From a bacterium (GTDB lineage: Bacteria > Deinococcota > Deinococci > Deinococcales > Deinococcaceae), in contig JAJZIR010000003.1 of assembly GCA_021810505.1 (NCBI GenBank), positions 43,565 through 107,564 of the forward strand: 64,000 bases of DNA, read 5' to 3'. A program made the position numbers and the translations under genes. Positions 62,201 through 64,000 of this stretch are shown piece after piece; position 1 is the stretch's first letter; every line of letters starts with the position of its first letter. The notes beneath the pieces were generated by a model. That model was not told where the DNA came from and did no database searches. It saw only the letters and a program-made list of their open reading frames with translations.

Positions 62201-64000
62201 GTGCAAACGCTACGAATCATCTGGGCGGTCTTCATCAGTTTGGTGCTGTCGGCAGCGGCTGCCTTCGCGGTCTTCGCCACCCACTGGCTGAAAGACCTGC
62301 CCGATTACCGGCAGCTCGACACCATGCAGCTCTCCGGTACCACCAGGATCTACGCCCGCAACGGTAGCCTGATCGGGACGCTGAGCCCCAGCCTGCCCGG
62401 CGGCGGCTCGGTCGACCGCACCGTGGTGGCGCTGAACCAGGTCAGCCCCTACCTGATCGCCTCGGTGGTGACCAGCGAGGACCACCGCTTCTTCTACAAC
62501 TACGGGGTCGACCCGATCGGAATGCTGCGCGGTCTGATCAGCACGCTATTCCACCACCAGCTGCAAGGGGGATCGACCCTGACCAATCAGCTGGTCAAGA
62601 GCACGCTGCTGGCCAGCTTCCACGGCGCGCGCACCCTGCGGCGCAAGGTCAAGGAGGCGGTGCTCTCCCTGGAAGTGGGCCGCAAGCTGACCAAGAACGA
62701 GATCCTGCAAGATTACCTCAACGTGATCTACTGGGGGGCCAACGGGAACTCCAGCATCGTCGGCGCTTACGCCGCGGCCAAAGCCTACTTCGGTGTCCCG
62801 CCCAGCCGGCTCAGCCTGGCCCAGAGCGTCTATCTGACCACCCTGATCCCAGCACCAGCGCGCTATTACCATTATCCGGCCTACCGGCCGCTGATGCACA
62901 ACCTGCTGCAGCGCATGGTCAAAGACGGCTGGATCAGCCAGAGCCAGGCCAAGGCCGCCTTCGACCAGCCCATCGAGCCCTCTGGTTGGAAGATCCGCTA
63001 TGGGCCGGGCGGCCAGGTCCTGAGCGCGCAGTTCACCGGTGTTCCCAGGGCCACCCAGGCCGTCTCCACCGAGCAGGCCCCCTACTTCATGCAGCAGGTC
63101 AAACTCGACCTGCTCAAGCGCTTCGGGCGCCACCTGGTCTACGGTTCGGGGGGTCTGGACGTGATCACCACCTTGAGCCCCCAGGCTCAGGCGGCCATGG
63201 ACCAGGCTTCTCTGGACGCGGTGCTACCCCCGGGGGCCACCCTGGGGATGGTGGCCATGCAGCCGCAGACCGGCCAGGTCCTGGCCATGGTCGGCCAGAA
63301 GCTCTACCCGGGCAAGACGCCGCCGCAGTGGAACAACGCGGTCAACGCCTATAGGCAGATCGGCAGCTCGATCAAGCCGTTCCTCTACACCACCGCCCTG
63401 GGGATGGGCTTCACCCAGCTGAACACCGAGCCGGATTTCCCTGCGACCTTCCCCTGCGTCGGCTGCCCGGGCGGCGTGTACAAACCACATGACTACGACT
63501 ACATCTACCAGCACCGCGACGTCACCCTGCGCTACGCCTTGGACCACAGCCTCAACCTACCCACCCTGCACCTGCTCACCCAGGTCGGTATCCCCAATCT
63601 GGTCCACACTCTTCACCTGGTCCACCTGCCGGTCTATCCCCACCCTTATCTGGCCCTGGGTCTAGGTGCTCTGCAGGCCAGCCCGCTGCAGATGGCCGCG
63701 GCTTACTCGGTTTTCGCCGACCAGGGCGTCTATCACCGCCCCAGCTACCTGCTCAAGGTCACCACCGCGTCCGGCAAGGTGCTCTACGACGCCAAGCGAA
63801 CTCCCCCCAAGGGGCAGCGGGTCTTCAGCCCACAGCTGGCCTACATGGGGCTCAACATGATGCTCGGGTACGTCAACGACCTGACCATGGCCCAGGGGGG
63901 CCTGGGCCAGCTGGGCAAGGTCCCCGGCTGGCAGACTGGGGGCAAAACCGGGACCAGCAACAGCATCCGCGACCTGTGGTTCGACGGAGTCACCCCCAAG
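62201..64000 (+). CDS. class A penicillin-binding protein (3' end beyond window)
   Basis: At least 600 residues; the frame is open to the window edge. N-terminal membrane anchor (about residues 6-28). GT51 transglycosylase with catalytic Glu93 in TSEDHRFFYNYG, then GGSTLTNQLVKS and LEVGRKLTKNEILQDYLNVI. The transpeptidase domain has SxxK at Ser389 (GSSIKPF), SLN at 450 and KTGTS at 582. It polymerises and cross-links peptidoglycan. GTG start with GAGAGG upstream. Some 47 bases downstream of the receiver-like gene. Confidence 0.93.
   Translation, partial: MQTLRIIWAVFISLVLSAAAAFAVFATHWLKDLPDYRQLDTMQLSGTTRIYARNGSLIGTLSPSLPGGGSVDRTVVALNQVSPYLIASVVTSEDHRFFYNYGVDPIGMLRGLISTLFHHQLQGGSTLTNQLVKSTLLASFHGARTLRRKVKEAVLSLEVGRKLTKNEILQDYLNVIYWGANGNSSIVGAYAAAKAYFGVPPSRLSLAQSVYLTTLIPAPARYYHYPAYRPLMHNLLQRMVKDGWISQSQAKAAFDQPIEPSGWKIRYGPGGQVLSAQFTGVPRATQAVSTEQAPYFMQQVKLDLLKRFGRHLVYGSGGLDVITTLSPQAQAAMDQASLDAVLPPGATLGMVAMQPQTGQVLAMVGQKLYPGKTPPQWNNAVNAYRQIGSSIKPFLYTTALGMGFTQLNTEPDFPATFPCVGCPGGVYKPHDYDYIYQHRDVTLRYALDHSLNLPTLHLLTQVGIPNLVHTLHLVHLPVYPHPYLALGLGALQASPLQMAAAYSVFADQGVYHRPSYLLKVTTASGKVLYDAKRTPPKGQRVFSPQLAYMGLNMMLGYVNDLTMAQGGLGQLGKVPGWQTGGKTGTSNSIRDLWFDGVTPK

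Overview
The window is high-GC bacterial DNA, densely coding, with many GTG and TTG starts and many 4-base start/stop overlaps. The gene order cinA-thpR-recA, a CarD-type regulator and repeated signs of leaderless transcription (a TANNNT -10 box about 6 bases before the start codon) all point to the Deinococcota (Deinococcus-Thermus). This is inferred from gene content only. No rRNA, tRNA or CRISPR array was seen.

Layout. 1-960: a lipoprotein with GloVer-type tandem repeats, cut by the window edge. 1065-4674: a small conserved protein, two alpha-D-phosphohexomutases (the second is glmM) and a thioesterase. 4646-7452 (minus): carD-proA-proB. 7744-14225 (plus): CorC-like protein, cytidine deaminase, the GlgE/maltokinase pair for alpha-glucan synthesis, and a SIS-domain amino-sugar isomerase/deaminase. 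14253-20400 (minus): aldo/keto reductase, cupin, and an operon ltaE-lepA-histidine kinase-response regulator. 20450-24978: TPR-GGDEF protein divergent from cinA-thpR-recA. 24941-27621: MFS transporter, photolyase and a DUF2256 protein. 27826-31084: an eight-LysM NlpC/P60 hydrolase, then a decayed segment in which a GloVer fragment lies between two inverted IS630-type transposase remnants. 31076-33858 (minus): serine biosynthesis (class V aminotransferase and serA). 33984: YceI.

34514-42737 is an amino-sugar salvage locus. On the minus strand are nanE, a MurR/RpiR regulator, a sugar-binding protein, two ABC permeases, nagA and a PfkB kinase; nagZ is divergent. NagZ would release GlcNAc from cell-wall or chitin fragments, the ABC proteins import, NanE and NagA funnel to GlcN-6-P, and the SIS protein at 13176 could finish the path. 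No ABC ATPase is encoded here. 42805-46499: LysR regulator, VOC dioxygenase, alpha/beta hydrolase, an exported cupredoxin with an odd copper site and a frameshifted UspA. 46799-48643: a complete GloVer lipoprotein. 48767-50645 (minus): dtd, family-4 UDG and two unknowns. 50688: VC0807-type membrane protein. 51416: ppk1.

53514-60101 (minus) is the most distinctive locus: a fused four-cluster ferredoxin/NrfD-type membrane subunit, a cytoplasmic molybdopterin oxidoreductase, a TorD-type chaperone and a fused DUF1634-TauE/SafE sulfite exporter. It reads as a compact sulfite (or other sulfur-oxyanion) oxidoreductase module of the Soe/Psr group. 60507-64000: small unknown, exonuclease III, a degenerate receiver protein and a class A penicillin-binding protein running off the end.
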